33,056 nucleotides of DNA, taken from contig NZ_JAAHHG010000064.1 of the NCBI RefSeq assembly GCF_010692555.1, positions 1 to 33,056 on the forward strand. The letters run 5' to 3'. Origin of the DNA: Okeania sp. SIO3B5 (GTDB lineage Bacteria; Cyanobacteriota; Cyanobacteriia; Cyanobacteriales; Microcoleaceae). Within the stretch, counting starts at the first letter, position 1, and the number at the start of each line of letters is the position of its first letter. The notes under the pieces are model-generated. The model was not told where the DNA came from. It saw nothing but the letters and a program-made list of their open reading frames with translations, and searched no databases. Of this stretch, positions 1 through 7,304 are shown piece after piece. A program made the translations under genes and the position numbers.

Positions 1-1
1 T

Positions 2-931
2 CATCAGGTCATAGCAGAATGGCTTCAACAAATTGGTCTAGAACTCAACCAGTGTAAAACCCGAATAGCCCACACCCTTGAATCATACAGAGGAGAGGAA
101 AAAGGCTTTGACTTCCTGGGATTTCATATATACCAATATAAAGCAGGTAAATGTCGTTCAGGAAAAGATACAAAAGGCGATTTGCTCTTGTTCAAAACCC
201 AAATCTCCCCCTCAAAGAAAGCCCAGAAAAGGCACTACGCCAAAATAGCTGAAGTAATAGAAAAACATAGAGGGAAATCCCAGGTAACGTTAATCAAAAA
301 CCATTACCCTATCATCAAAGGATGGTGTAATTACTTCAAGCCATACCAATGTAGTAAAGTGTTCTCCAAAATGGATTACCTCATATTCTGGAAACTCTGG
401 AAATGGGGGAAACACAGACACCGGAACAAAGGGAAAAAATGGATTAGGCAGAAATACTGGCACACAATCAAAGGGGATAATTGGGTGTTCTCCACAAGAG
501 AATATTCAAATCCATATCACCTGATTAAACACTCAACCGTATCCACTAATATTGGGTACATAAAAGTCAAAGGTGAATCATCCCCTTACAATGGCGACTT
601 AATATATTGGAGTTCCCGAATGGGCAAAAACCCCCTAGTTTCAAAGAGAATGGCAACATTACTCAAAAGACAAAAGGGAATATGCCCATACTGTGGATTA
701 CATTTCAAAGATGGAGTAAATATCGAACTTGACCATATCATTCCTAAGTCGTCAGGCGGTTTGGATGAATATCAAAACTGGCAATTACTCCATCGGCATT
801 GTCACGATAGTAAGACTTCCATTGATGGAAGTTATGGCACAAAATCTGACTGTAATAGAGTCAAGCCCAAACCACTGTTTGATATTCCAAAGAATTATCA
901 ATGGATAGAAGATATGCTGGTGGTGACGTAG
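2..931 (+). CDS. Group II intron reverse transcriptase/maturase with HNH domain (outer intron; 5'-truncated by window)
   Basis: The frame is open from base 2, so this is the C-terminal 309 residues of a longer protein and the TTG at 182 is not the real start. Visible parts, in order, are: the end of the RT palm/thumb (a GFDFLGFH motif, RT7-like, near 106-129); the maturase X domain (IIKGWCNYF, then WKWGKHRHRNKGKKWI); and an HNH endonuclease with CPYC, ELDHIIPKSSGG and a final H-x3-C-H. Maturases of this kind bind their own intron RNA to promote splicing and use RT plus endonuclease activity for retrohoming. The frame ends 25 nt before domain V, the usual position for a domain IV-encoded maturase. 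The C-terminal part shows no break. The catalytic YADD lies outside the window, so overall integrity is unknown. Confidence 0.9.
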   Translation, partial: HQVIAEWLQQIGLELNQCKTRIAHTLESYRGEEKGFDFLGFHIYQYKAGKCRSGKDTKGDLLLFKTQISPSKKAQKRHYAKIAEVIEKHRGKSQVTLIKNHYPIIKGWCNYFKPYQCSKVFSKMDYLIFWKLWKWGKHRHRNKGKKWIRQKYWHTIKGDNWVFSTREYSNPYHLIKHSTVSTNIGYIKVKGESSPYNGDLIYWSSRMGKNPLVSKRMATLLKRQKGICPYCGLHFKDGVNIELDHIIPKSSGGLDEYQNWQLLHRHCHDSKTSIDGSYGTKSDCNRVKPKPLFDIPKNYQWIEDMLVVT

Positions 932-1584
932 ACTTGACAAGTCCCGTTTCATTGAGGAGCCGTATGATGCGAAGCGCGACGTGCAAAGTCGCTGTTGATG
1001 AATAGAGAGCCGACTCTCTCTGGGGTACTTCTGTCCAGTTCCCCTATAAAAGACTCTACAGAGTCCGGTCACGGCGGGAGTAAGTAATGAAACCGTTGGA
1101 GTGCAGACCATAAAAGCGTCTAAGCTGATAGCCTAAACTGGTAGTGATGCGAGGGGAAGAATTGGAAGGGTTAACGATAAGTGAACTGTTAATCTAGCTC
1201 CGTGATATACGGAAAGGTGAAATTAGGCTGAAACACCTTAACCAAAATGGTAAGTAGCAAGGTTGTTGAAAGTTTCGTGGTTCAACAAAGAAGTCCAAAC
1301 GCTACCGGAGTATGAACAGAACCCTAACCAATTCGCAAGTCATCAACGGCGAAACACGATAAGTCCAATAGACTCTTTGTTGTTTCACAGCAAAGTAAGC
1401 CCAGAGCAATCAAAGCCGAATGTCTAGGGGATAAAGGAAGTCAGAAAAAGCGAACGCCCCTGTGTAATGCAGAGGATAAGGGTTGAGGAATTGTTCCAAC
1501 ATCACACCGCCTGAAAATGGCAGCCCAATTCTGACAGGTCTTAAACGATAAACACATTTCAAAGAAACCCAACTGAGTTAAAAG

Positions 1585-3264
1585 ATGGAAACCATAACGG
1601 TTATCGGAGACAAAGGACATCTTCAAGACTGGCAACAGATTAACTGGAAACCAGTGATGAAGAACGTTAGGAATCTAAGGAAGCGAATTTATCGTGCTAC
1701 ACAGAACGGTCAGTGGAATCAGGTCAGAAGCCTGACAAAACTGATGTTAAGGAGCTACAACAACCTACTTTGGTCTGTGCGAAAAATCACCCAACTAAAT
1801 CTGGGAAAACGAACACCTGGTGTAGATAAGGAGGTGGCATTAACACCAGAACAACGGGTCAAACTTATCCATGAAATGGGACAACAGACTTTGTGGAAAG
1901 TAAAACCGACCAAACGGGTCTATATCCCAAAAGCCAACGGTAAGCAAAGACCATTAGGCATACCCACTATCAAAGATAGAGTCGCACAAACCATCGTCAA
2001 AAACGCCCTAGAACCCATCTGGGAAGCCCAATTCGAGCCAAACAGCTTCGGGTTTCGAGCTGGAAGAAGTTGCCACGATGCCATAGAACAATGTTTCTTA
2101 CGCCTACAAGGTAACAGAGACACATGGGTATTAGATGCCGACATCTGCGGATTCTTCGACAACATTTCCCACCAAGTTATTCTCAATTCCATCAGGAATT
2201 TCCCCGCCCGCAACCTCATCAAACAATGGCTAAAGGCAGGATACTTGGATAAAGGACAACACCACGACACTCCCAGCGGTACACCACAAGGAGGCACGAT
2301 TAGCCCTCTTTTAGCAAATATTGGACTACATGGCCTGGAAAACTTCCTCAACCAATTCCAGAAGAAGAAAGGCAATTACAAATCCAATCGATATGGCTTC
2401 ATTCGGTACGCGGATGATTTCGTTGTAACCGCTACCTGTCGAAAAGACCTTGAAGAAATCCTACCCCAAATTGAAGAATGGCTAGCACAAAAGGGACTAC
2501 AACTGAATAGAGAAAAAACCCGCATCGTACATATAAGCGATGGATTCAACTTCCTAGGGTTTAATCTCAGACAATATCAAGGCAAGCTTGTGATCAAACC
2601 GCAAAAGCAAAAAGTTCTAGAATTCCTACAATCAATTAGGGATTGGCTCTCGACTAACCGGGCGGTCGAACAGAAAATTGTCATTGAACAACTCAACCCT
2701 AAACTTCGCGGCTTTGGGAACTATTATCGTCATGCAGTCAGCAAAGAAGTGTTCAATTATATACGTTCAGAAGTGTGGATAGCACTTTGGAGATGGGCCA
2801 AAAGACGACACCCTAATCAGGGAAAAAGGTGGATTGCTAACCGATACTTTCAAATTCGAGGCAAAGGATGGGAATTTGCTTGTCAGGTCAAAGACCGAAA
2901 AGGAGTTTCAAAAGAAATTATCCTATTTAATATTGCAAGTATCCCCATTGAACGCCATATTAAAGTCAAAGGAACCGCATCCCCGGACGACCCCAACCTA
3001 CAAGAATATTGGGCAAAAAGAGCCATTAAATCTGGCAAAACCATCTGGGATAAAGGGTCTAAATATTACAAAATCGCCCAAAACCAGAACTGGAAATGCC
3101 CAATTTGTGGGGAAAAACTAAATAAGGTCGAAGCTCTAGAAACTCACCACATCATAGCTCTGGCGAAAGGTGGTACAGAGGATATTGACAATCTTCAACA
3201 CCTACACAAAATTTGCCATAAAACCATACACAGTGGTAGACGTTCTGTTAAAGCGGAGGCTTGA
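1585..3264 (+). CDS. ltrA: Group II intron reverse transcriptase/maturase/HNH endonuclease (inner intron)
   Basis: A 559-residue full-length intron-encoded protein. RT blocks are intact: PKANGKQRPLGIPTIKDR (RT1/2), SFGFRAGRSCHDAI, the catalytic Asp in LDADICGFFDNI, TPQGGTISPLLANI (RT4), YADD at 275-278, and GFNFLGFNL (RT7). The maturase X domain follows (LRGFGNYYRHAV, WRWAKRRHPNQGKRWI), then an HNH domain with CPIC at 505-508, THHIIALAKGGT and KICH. All these residues look functional, so the protein could support splicing and mobility of the inner intron. The TGA stop overlaps the first bases of domain V (3263 onward). The ATG at 1585 gives the family's usual N-terminus, but no strong ribosome-binding site is visible. 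The outer maturase has the same architecture but clearly different sequence, so the two introns are relatives, not recent copies. Confidence 0.93.
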   Translation: METITVIGDKGHLQDWQQINWKPVMKNVRNLRKRIYRATQNGQWNQVRSLTKLMLRSYNNLLWSVRKITQLNLGKRTPGVDKEVALTPEQRVKLIHEMGQQTLWKVKPTKRVYIPKANGKQRPLGIPTIKDRVAQTIVKNALEPIWEAQFEPNSFGFRAGRSCHDAIEQCFLRLQGNRDTWVLDADICGFFDNISHQVILNSIRNFPARNLIKQWLKAGYLDKGQHHDTPSGTPQGGTISPLLANIGLHGLENFLNQFQKKKGNYKSNRYGFIRYADDFVVTATCRKDLEEILPQIEEWLAQKGLQLNREKTRIVHISDGFNFLGFNLRQYQGKLVIKPQKQKVLEFLQSIRDWLSTNRAVEQKIVIEQLNPKLRGFGNYYRHAVSKEVFNYIRSEVWIALWRWAKRRHPNQGKRWIANRYFQIRGKGWEFACQVKDRKGVSKEIILFNIASIPIERHIKVKGTASPDDPNLQEYWAKRAIKSGKTIWDKGSKYYKIAQNQNWKCPICGEKLNKVEALETHHIIALAKGGTEDIDNLQHLHKICHKTIHSGRRSVKAEA

Positions 3265-3339
3265 GCCGGATGATGGGAAGAGTGTCAAGTCCGGTTCTCA
3301 GGGGAGGGAGATACGGTGACGTATGCTCTCTTACCCGAC
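3263..3339 (+). ncRNA. Domains V and VI of the inner group II intron
   Basis: Domain V at 3263-3298 has the closing helix GAGCCGGA/TCCGGTTC and a GATG...TGTC distal helix. Domain VI at about 3303-3339 folds around GATAC/GTAT with an unpaired A at 3333, and ends CCCGAC, giving the AY terminus. These are the catalytic and branch-point domains of the ribozyme. Confidence 0.8.
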
Positions 3340-3397
3340 AGTATCAAGTACGGTTTTGGAGAGCAGCGGTTCTCGTGAGGGAGTCGCTGACTTTAAT
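3340..3397 (+). ncRNA. Displaced 3' half of domain V plus domain VI of the outer intron
   Basis: AGTATCAAGTACGGTTTT (3340-3357) is complementary to the orphan 5' half-hairpin at 957-973, 2.4 kb upstream. Domain VI follows, with a single bulged A at 3390. Neither segment makes sense alone. Together they form a canonical domain V, which is direct evidence of nesting. Confidence 0.85.
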
Positions 3398-3551
3398 CTA
3401 TAATGGTGCAAAAAATATAGCTGCTTTGGGGTTGAGTGTAAACCAGCCTGGAGGTCCCTGGTTATCCTGTGAAGTTAGCAGTCTTGATTTCGTGCCAAGA
3501 CAGCCGATTATATGGGATATACTGGAGGGCTACGAAAAGCCCGCATCATAA
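3398..3551 (+). pseudogene. tnpB: 3' exon of a TnpB-family gene interrupted by the twintron
   Basis: Immediately after the outer intron, a frame reads YNGAKNIAALGLSVNQPGG and continues to a stop at 3549-3551. In TnpB proteins the last RuvC aspartate motif (DRD) is followed by N-A-A-x-N-I; the intact TnpB at 31197 in this window has DRDINAAVNI. The outer intron would therefore sit next to that catalytic motif, with the 5' exon outside the window. A right-end hairpin typical of IS200/IS605-type elements follows at 3540-3579, which supports the assignment. Whether splicing restores a working TnpB cannot be judged without the 5' exon. The match is short, so the identity is inferred. Confidence 0.55.
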
Positions 3552-3579
3552 TCTCTGATTTGATGCCGGGTAGTTTACA
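3540..3579 (+). other. IS200/IS605-type right-end hairpin
   Basis: CCCGCATCA (3540-3548) pairs with TGATGCCGGG (3561-3570) with one bulged C, followed by TAGTTTACA. The architecture matches the orphan end at 5878-5916 (hairpin, GGG, then a short tail). It lies just after the tnpB 3' exon, where the right end and the 3' end of a TnpB-associated guide (omega) RNA would be expected. Confidence 0.5.
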
Positions 3580-3735
3580 TAATGTAATAACAATCAGGAA
3601 ATGGTTTTAAGTTGCAATTTGTTCAACAAAATATTGTAAGCTTGGCTGTAGTCGCAGACTAACAGCAATTGTTTTTCGTCTGCACATAATTCAAAAACAC
3701 CAAACGTAAATTAATAAAAAACACTCAATCTATTC

Positions 3736-4275
3736 ATGGCTCAAGCAGAAGGAACACCAGATGTACCCGATATGGGACGTCGCCAATTTATGAATCTTCT
3801 CACCTTTGGTACTGTAACCGGGGTCGCTCTAGGAGCGCTCTATCCAGTAGTTAACTACTTTATTCCTCCATCCAGTGGTGGTACAGGTGGTGGGGTGACA
3901 GCCAAAGATGCCCTTGGTAACGATATTATCGTTAGTGACTTTGTGGCCAATCACAATCCTGGAGAAAGAACTCTGGCACAAGGTCTCAAGGGAGACCCTA
4001 CCTATGTAGTTATTGAAGAAGACCAAACTTTGGCCAACTATGGCTTAAATGCAGTTTGTACTCATTTAGGTTGTGTAGTCCCTTGGAATGGTAGTGAAAA
4101 TAAATTTATCTGTCCCTGCCATGGCTCTCAGTACAACAGTACAGGTAAAGTAGTTAGGGGGCCAGCACCTTTGTCTTTGGCATTAGTCCATGCCAATGTT
4201 AGTGATGATAAACTGGTCTTTACTCAGTGGGAAGAAACAGACTTCCGCACCGGAGAAGACCCTTGGTGGACTTAA
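3736..4275 (+). CDS. petC: Cytochrome b6f complex Rieske iron-sulfur protein
   Basis: A 179-residue protein, normal length for cyanobacterial PetC. It carries the 2Fe-2S cluster of the b6f complex and passes electrons from plastoquinol to cytochrome f. An N-terminal GRRQFMNLL twin-arginine-like motif (14-22) leads into one transmembrane anchor (about 21-43), then a glycine-rich hinge (SSGGTGGG, 46-53) that lets the head domain move. The cluster-binding boxes are CTHLGC (108-113) and CPCHGS (126-131), with both Cys/His pairs and the disulphide cysteines present. petA follows on the same strand after 278 bp, the usual cyanobacterial order, although this gap is long and holds a dispersed repeat. 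No change to key residues was seen. Confidence 0.97.
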   Translation: MAQAEGTPDVPDMGRRQFMNLLTFGTVTGVALGALYPVVNYFIPPSSGGTGGGVTAKDALGNDIIVSDFVANHNPGERTLAQGLKGDPTYVVIEEDQTLANYGLNAVCTHLGCVVPWNGSENKFICPCHGSQYNSTGKVVRGPAPLSLALVHANVSDDKLVFTQWEETDFRTGEDPWWT

Positions 4276-4403
4276 AGAAGCGGTCAACACTCAGCACTCA
4301 GCAATTAGATTAGTAAGCTCGTTTTTTTGACCTTGAGAAGAGGAATTTTAACCCCGACTCAACCATCCAGCGTAATAGTTGCTGGGAATTTTTAACCCAG
4401 AGT

Positions 4404-4463
4404 TGCTAAAAGTTGATAGCTTTTTGCAAAGCATTCCGCAGGAAATGCTAAAAGCTGATAGCT
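4404..4463 (+). repeat. Dispersed palindrome-containing repeat between petC and petA
   Basis: The core GCATTCCGCAGGAAATGC is an imperfect palindrome flanked by AGTTGATAGCT and AAGCTGATAGCT. The same composite occurs at 16841-16890 and 18949-19008, with a variant near 26048 (AGCATTCCATAGGAAAGC). It sits in the 278-bp petC-petA spacer, so any petCA read-through transcript would contain its hairpin. Nothing else is recognised in this spacer. Confidence 0.7.
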
Positions 4464-4553
4464 AGTGAAGAGATTTTTGATTGGTCAGCAATCAGTAAAT
4501 CCAAAATATTTATTTGTAAAAGTTTTTGATTTTGAGAGAAGACAGAACAACTG

Positions 4554-5543
4554 ATGTCAAAAGTAGACCGAGCGGCAATGTTGGGTAGTATGAATAAGGC
4601 GATCGCCAAGATGATGGTAGTCGCGATCGCAACTATAGCCCTATTCCTCACTAATGATATAGTCCATCCCCAGGCAGCAAATGCCTATCCATTCTGGGCA
4701 CAGGAAACTGCTCCAGCAACTCCTAGAGAAGCTACAGGCAGAATTGTTTGTGCTAATTGTCACCTTGGTGCTAAACCTACGGAAATAGAAGTACCTCAGT
4801 CTGTACTACCAGATACAGTATTTAAGGCTGTTGTAAATGTTCCTTATGATACTGAGGTTCAACAAGTCTTGGGTGATGGTAGCAAAGGTGGCTTAAATGT
4901 AGGTGCTGTATTGATGTTGCCTGAAGGCTTCAAAATTGCACCTGAAGATAGAATACCTGAAGAATGGGAAGAGGAAGTTTCTGGTCTTTACTTCCAACCC
5001 TATGCTGAAGACCAAGAAAACGTTATTTTAGTTGGGCCAATACCTGGAGAAGAATATCAAGAGATTGTTTTTCCTGTTTTATCTCCAGATCCTGCCACTG
5101 ATAAATCTATCCACTTTGGTAAATATGCTATTCATGTAGGCGGAAACCGAGGTCGTGGTCAGGTTTATCCTGCTGGTAATAAGAGCAATAATACTGTTTA
5201 CAACATCTCTGCTAGTGGTAAGATTACTGATATTACTTTTGAAGAGTATGTAGGTAATAATATTACTATTGCAACTACTGATGGTGAGACTATTGTGGAT
5301 ACAGTGCCTCCAGGTCCCGAACTTTTAGTTGGTGTAGGAGATACTGTTGAAGCAGGTCAAGTTATTACAAATGACCCTAATGTCGGTGGTTTTGGTCAAA
5401 CAGATATTGAAATTGTGCTGCAAGATGCAAATCGAGTTAAATGGTTGATGGCATTCTTTGCTCTCGTCATGTTAGCTCAGATTCTGTTAGTTCTGAAGAA
5501 GAAACAAGTCGAGAAAGTTCAAGCTGCTGAAATGAATTTTTAG
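4554..5543 (+). CDS. petA: Apocytochrome f
   Basis: A 329-residue precursor of the c-type cytochrome of the b6f complex, which reduces plastocyanin or cytochrome c6 in the thylakoid lumen. The signal peptide runs to ANA at 42-44, so the mature protein begins at Tyr45 (YPFWAQ); the N-terminal amine of that Tyr is the second haem ligand in this family. CANCH at 66-70 is the covalent haem site. The lumenal domain is followed by a single anchor (about 297-314) and a short stromal tail ending [15 protein letters not shown]. Met13 is an alternative start giving a shorter signal peptide; a purine-rich GAGAGAAG about 13 bases upstream fits the first ATG. It is co-oriented with petC. A strong hairpin follows 60 bases after the stop. 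Confidence 0.97.
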   Translation: MSKVDRAAMLGSMNKAIAKMMVVAIATIALFLTNDIVHPQAANAYPFWAQETAPATPREATGRIVCANCHLGAKPTEIEVPQSVLPDTVFKAVVNVPYDTEVQQVLGDGSKGGLNVGAVLMLPEGFKIAPEDRIPEEWEEEVSGLYFQPYAEDQENVILVGPIPGEEYQEIVFPVLSPDPATDKSIHFGKYAIHVGGNRGRGQVYPAGNKSNNTVYNISASGKITDITFEEYVGNNITIATTDGETIVDTVPPGPELLVGVGDTVEAGQVITNDPNVGGFGQTDIEIVLQDANRVKWLMAFFALVMLAQILLVLKKKQVEKVQAAEMNF

Positions 5544-5604
5544 CTAAACCGTCGAGAAGCCTCAGACCATAATTTTCAAGAGAAGTGTGAGATGAATCGG
5601 CGGT

Positions 5605-5635
5605 AAATGAATGGGACGTTTAGTCCCATTCATTT
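5605..5635 (+). terminator. Strong hairpin downstream of petA
   Basis: AAATGAATGGGAC and GTCCCATTCATTT form a perfect 13-bp stem around the loop GTTTA. No long T-run follows (GCAAATTCT), so it is not a textbook intrinsic terminator. It may end or stabilise the petC-petA mRNA. Confidence 0.65.
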
Positions 5636-5794
5636 GCAAATTCTATGTTATAGTTAGGATCAAGCTGGAAATAAGAGTTAACAACCACCAGTGATGAACC
5701 ATAAAAATCAAATAGGATATGAGGTTGTATGCCAAAAATCCTAGTAACCTGTTGAGAGCGTAAAATCTTATTGCGGAACTAGGTGCGTAGTTTT

Positions 5795-5916
5795 TCGCTC
5801 TGCAAAAAGGGCGGCGGGGCATCCCGTCCTTAAAGCTCGTGGAGTCGGATGCAATGGCAGGACTGTGAAGCGAGAAGCCCATACTATACCGAATGGTTAG
5901 TGTGGGAGTATGTCAC
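5795..5916 (+). other. Orphan right end of a TnpB-type (IS200/IS605-like) element, possible omega-RNA remnant
   Basis: GGGCGGCGGGGCATCCCGTCC forms one hairpin. It is followed by GTGAAGCGAGAAGCCC and a 9-bp stem, CCCATACTA (5878-5886) with TAGTGTGGG (5898-5906), then AGTATGTCAC. This layout resembles the right end and guide-RNA scaffold of cyanobacterial TnpB elements, as recalled, and parallels 3540-3579. No TnpB reading frame could be followed upstream, so this looks like a leftover end. The A-rich and mixed sequence from 5640 to 5795 shows no gene. Confidence 0.5.
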
Positions 5917-6031
5917 GTAGACTGAGTTATTTCGCTGAATAATTACTAATGAGGAGTAAAGCATTAGGAGTGAGGGATAAAACTTCATTTCTAAACCTTT
6001 ACTCCTTATCATATTTTTATAGATAGCAGTC

Positions 6032-6391
6032 ATATCATGTCCGCTTGAATACTTAGGGTTTGCCCTCATAAAGCTAAAAATCAGGATAGCTTACGGTAAT
6101 AGAGCTTTTTATATTCAATTTATCTCCGAGTTATTAGCTAGTTTTGCATCAATTTACTGAAATTTTCTGCTGAAATTCAAGAAAATTTCTTCACATCAAA
6201 TGGCCGAAACCGTTGCTTGTTTCCCTCATCTCCGCGTCCCCAGGTCTCCGCGTCCCCGTGTCCTACCCCCACCAACCAATTTTTTCAGCAGACCCTACTT
6301 ATTCTTTGATGGAAGGAAGGCAGAGGGCAGAAGCTTTTCTTCCCATTGTGATTTAATTGTATACACGCTCCGATGCTACCGGACATGGTAT
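6032..6391. mobile_element. Possible degenerate MITE of the ATATCATGTCCGG family
   Basis: ATATCATGTCCGC at 6032-6044 and CCGGACATGGTAT at 6379-6391 are imperfect inverted copies of the ends of the two clearer elements (6691-6839 and 16683-16810). The 360-bp interior has no convincing gene and includes a C-rich CCCCGTGTCC stretch near 6240-6275. The longer size and mismatched ends make this tentative. Confidence 0.35.
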
Positions 6392-6573
6392 CGTACCAAA
6401 TCCGTTTAATTTGGCATAAAAAAATATTCTATTTTCAGTGATTGCCGAATCTTTTTAGGTCATTAATTATTAATGTAGTGTTTAAATATCTCAGTGTATA
6501 TTACTATCCCACATTCCGCATTACAAGATGTAGTTTTTATAATAAACATTCAAAGTTTTGGCTAACAATAATT

Positions 6574-6951
6574 ATGGAGATTATAAATGTAGGGGTTCCT
6601 CCTATTGTTACTGATGGCGGTGATGATGATTCACTTAAGGATGACGATACTTCTATACAACATATAGAGGCAATTTATCGCTTCCAACTTATATCATGTC
6701 CGGTTGAACAGTGATAAATAAATAACTACGGAGGAGTCAGTCCTCAGTCCTCAGGAGTCAGGAGTAAAGAGGGAAGAAAGAAGAAGAACTGGAGTTGAAG
6801 GAGAAAGTTTTTTTATAACTAATTATCCGGACATGATATTAATGATAATATCTCTGTTACTCCTGGTTTATTTGTGATTACTAATCCGAATCACGATGAT
6901 TCTAATGATACTATTTGGGTGACAACATTACGGACTACTTTTAGGTTTTAA
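6574..6951 (+). pseudogene. Small hypothetical ORF split by a MITE
   Basis: An ATG at 6574 opens MEIINVGVPPIVTDGGDDD and continues with acidic residues to FQL, where the MITE at 6691 begins and soon brings a stop. Directly after the MITE (6840-6951), an open frame reads INDNISVTPGLFVITNPN and ends at a stop at 6949-6951. Joining the halves at the insertion site gives a plausible protein of about 75-80 residues, rich in Asp and Val with no signal peptide. No family was recognised. The split frame is visible in the sequence; that it was once a gene is inference. Confidence 0.5.
6691..6839. mobile_element. MITE-like element, 149 bp, copy 1
   Basis: Terminal inverted repeats ATATCATGTCCGG (6691-6703) and CCGGACATGATAT (6827-6839) are perfect over 13 bp. 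The interior is purine-rich with no ORF. A second copy, 128 bp with one mismatch in its left end, lies at 16683-16810 and shares the TTTTTTTAT segment before the right end. No transposase of this family was seen. Confidence 0.75.
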
Positions 6952-6956
6952 CTGGA

Positions 6957-7300
6957 ATGGAGTGAGGGAGTAGGGGAGTGGGGGAGTGGGGGAGTGGGGG
7001 AGAAGTAAACATAAGAATAATTAATAGGCTACTGGCTAATAATACCAAATCTCAAAAAGTTTGCTATATATCTTTGTAATGGGGAGGTAGGGAGTAGTGA
7101 GATAGTAATCAAACATAGCATTACTTTACTATTCAGAAATGGTATAATTAGGGCTTGCTGAATCAAGTATTTTGCTAGGGGTAGGAGTCAGGAGTCAGGA
7201 TAAACAGGGAATTTAGAGGAGGTAGAAGTAAGAATTGTCCCTCAATTTTTTTGTCCTTGATTTGCCCAAAATGCTAACTTTATTAATCATGGAATATATT
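6957..7300. repeat. GGGAGT-type low-complexity run and a truncated GGGCTTGCTGA element
   Basis: From 6957 to 7006 a G-rich GGAGTGGG unit is repeated about five times. At 7149 TTAGGGCTTGCTGA matches the terminal repeat of the MITE at 16291-16557. The interior (GGAGGTAGAAGTAAGAATTGTCCCT) also matches, but no right end is found before the stop of the downstream gene, so this copy is truncated. Confidence 0.55.
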
Positions 7301-7304
7301 GATC

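Larger units (their letters stand above)
974..3339 (+). mobile_element. Inner group II intron inserted in domain V loop of the outer intron
   Basis: A complete intron of about 2.37 kb, with a structured 5' RNA region (974-1584), a maturase ORF in domain IV, then domains V and VI. The 3' end is well placed: domain VI closes at TTACCCGAC, and A3333 lies seven bases from the end, as a branch point should. The 5' boundary at 974 (GCGCGAC) is set by the exact restoration of the outer domain V tetraloop; it departs from the GUGYG consensus at position 2. An alternative start at 981 (GTGCA) would leave seven extra bases in the outer loop. Motifs such as GTTGATGAATAG near 992 resemble cyanobacterial class CL introns, by recollection only. 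Confidence 0.85.
1..3397 (+). mobile_element. Outer group II intron of a twintron (3' part, 5' end outside window)
   Basis: The intron's maturase reading frame runs in from the left edge and stops at 931. Domain V starts at 957 (GAGCCGTATGATGCGAA) and breaks off at 973. Its missing 3' half appears at 3340-3357, after the inner intron. Joining 957-973 to 3340-3357 gives a 35-nt domain V: GAGCCGTA pairs with TACGGTTT, GATGC pairs with GTATC, and the loop is a GAAA tetraloop. Domain VI follows at about 3361-3392, with AG/CT and CAGCG/CGCTG pairing around a single unpaired A at 3390, the expected branch point. That places the 3' splice site eight bases on, at about 3397 (ends AAT). The intron must regain its catalytic domain V by splicing out the inner intron first. 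The 5' boundary is not visible. Confidence 0.85.

Noticed and set aside
1920-2375. A 151-codon minus-strand ORF
   Set aside because: It lies wholly antisense to the RT domain of the inner maturase, whose motifs are intact.
5643-6069. Two minus-strand ORFs of 61 and 79 codons downstream of petA
   Set aside because: They overlap the structured TnpB-type right end and MITE sequence, and show no motif or ribosome-binding site.
6200-6409. A 69-codon ORF
   Set aside because: It is composed of CCGCGTCCCC-type low-complexity and repeat sequence, with no protein-like pattern.
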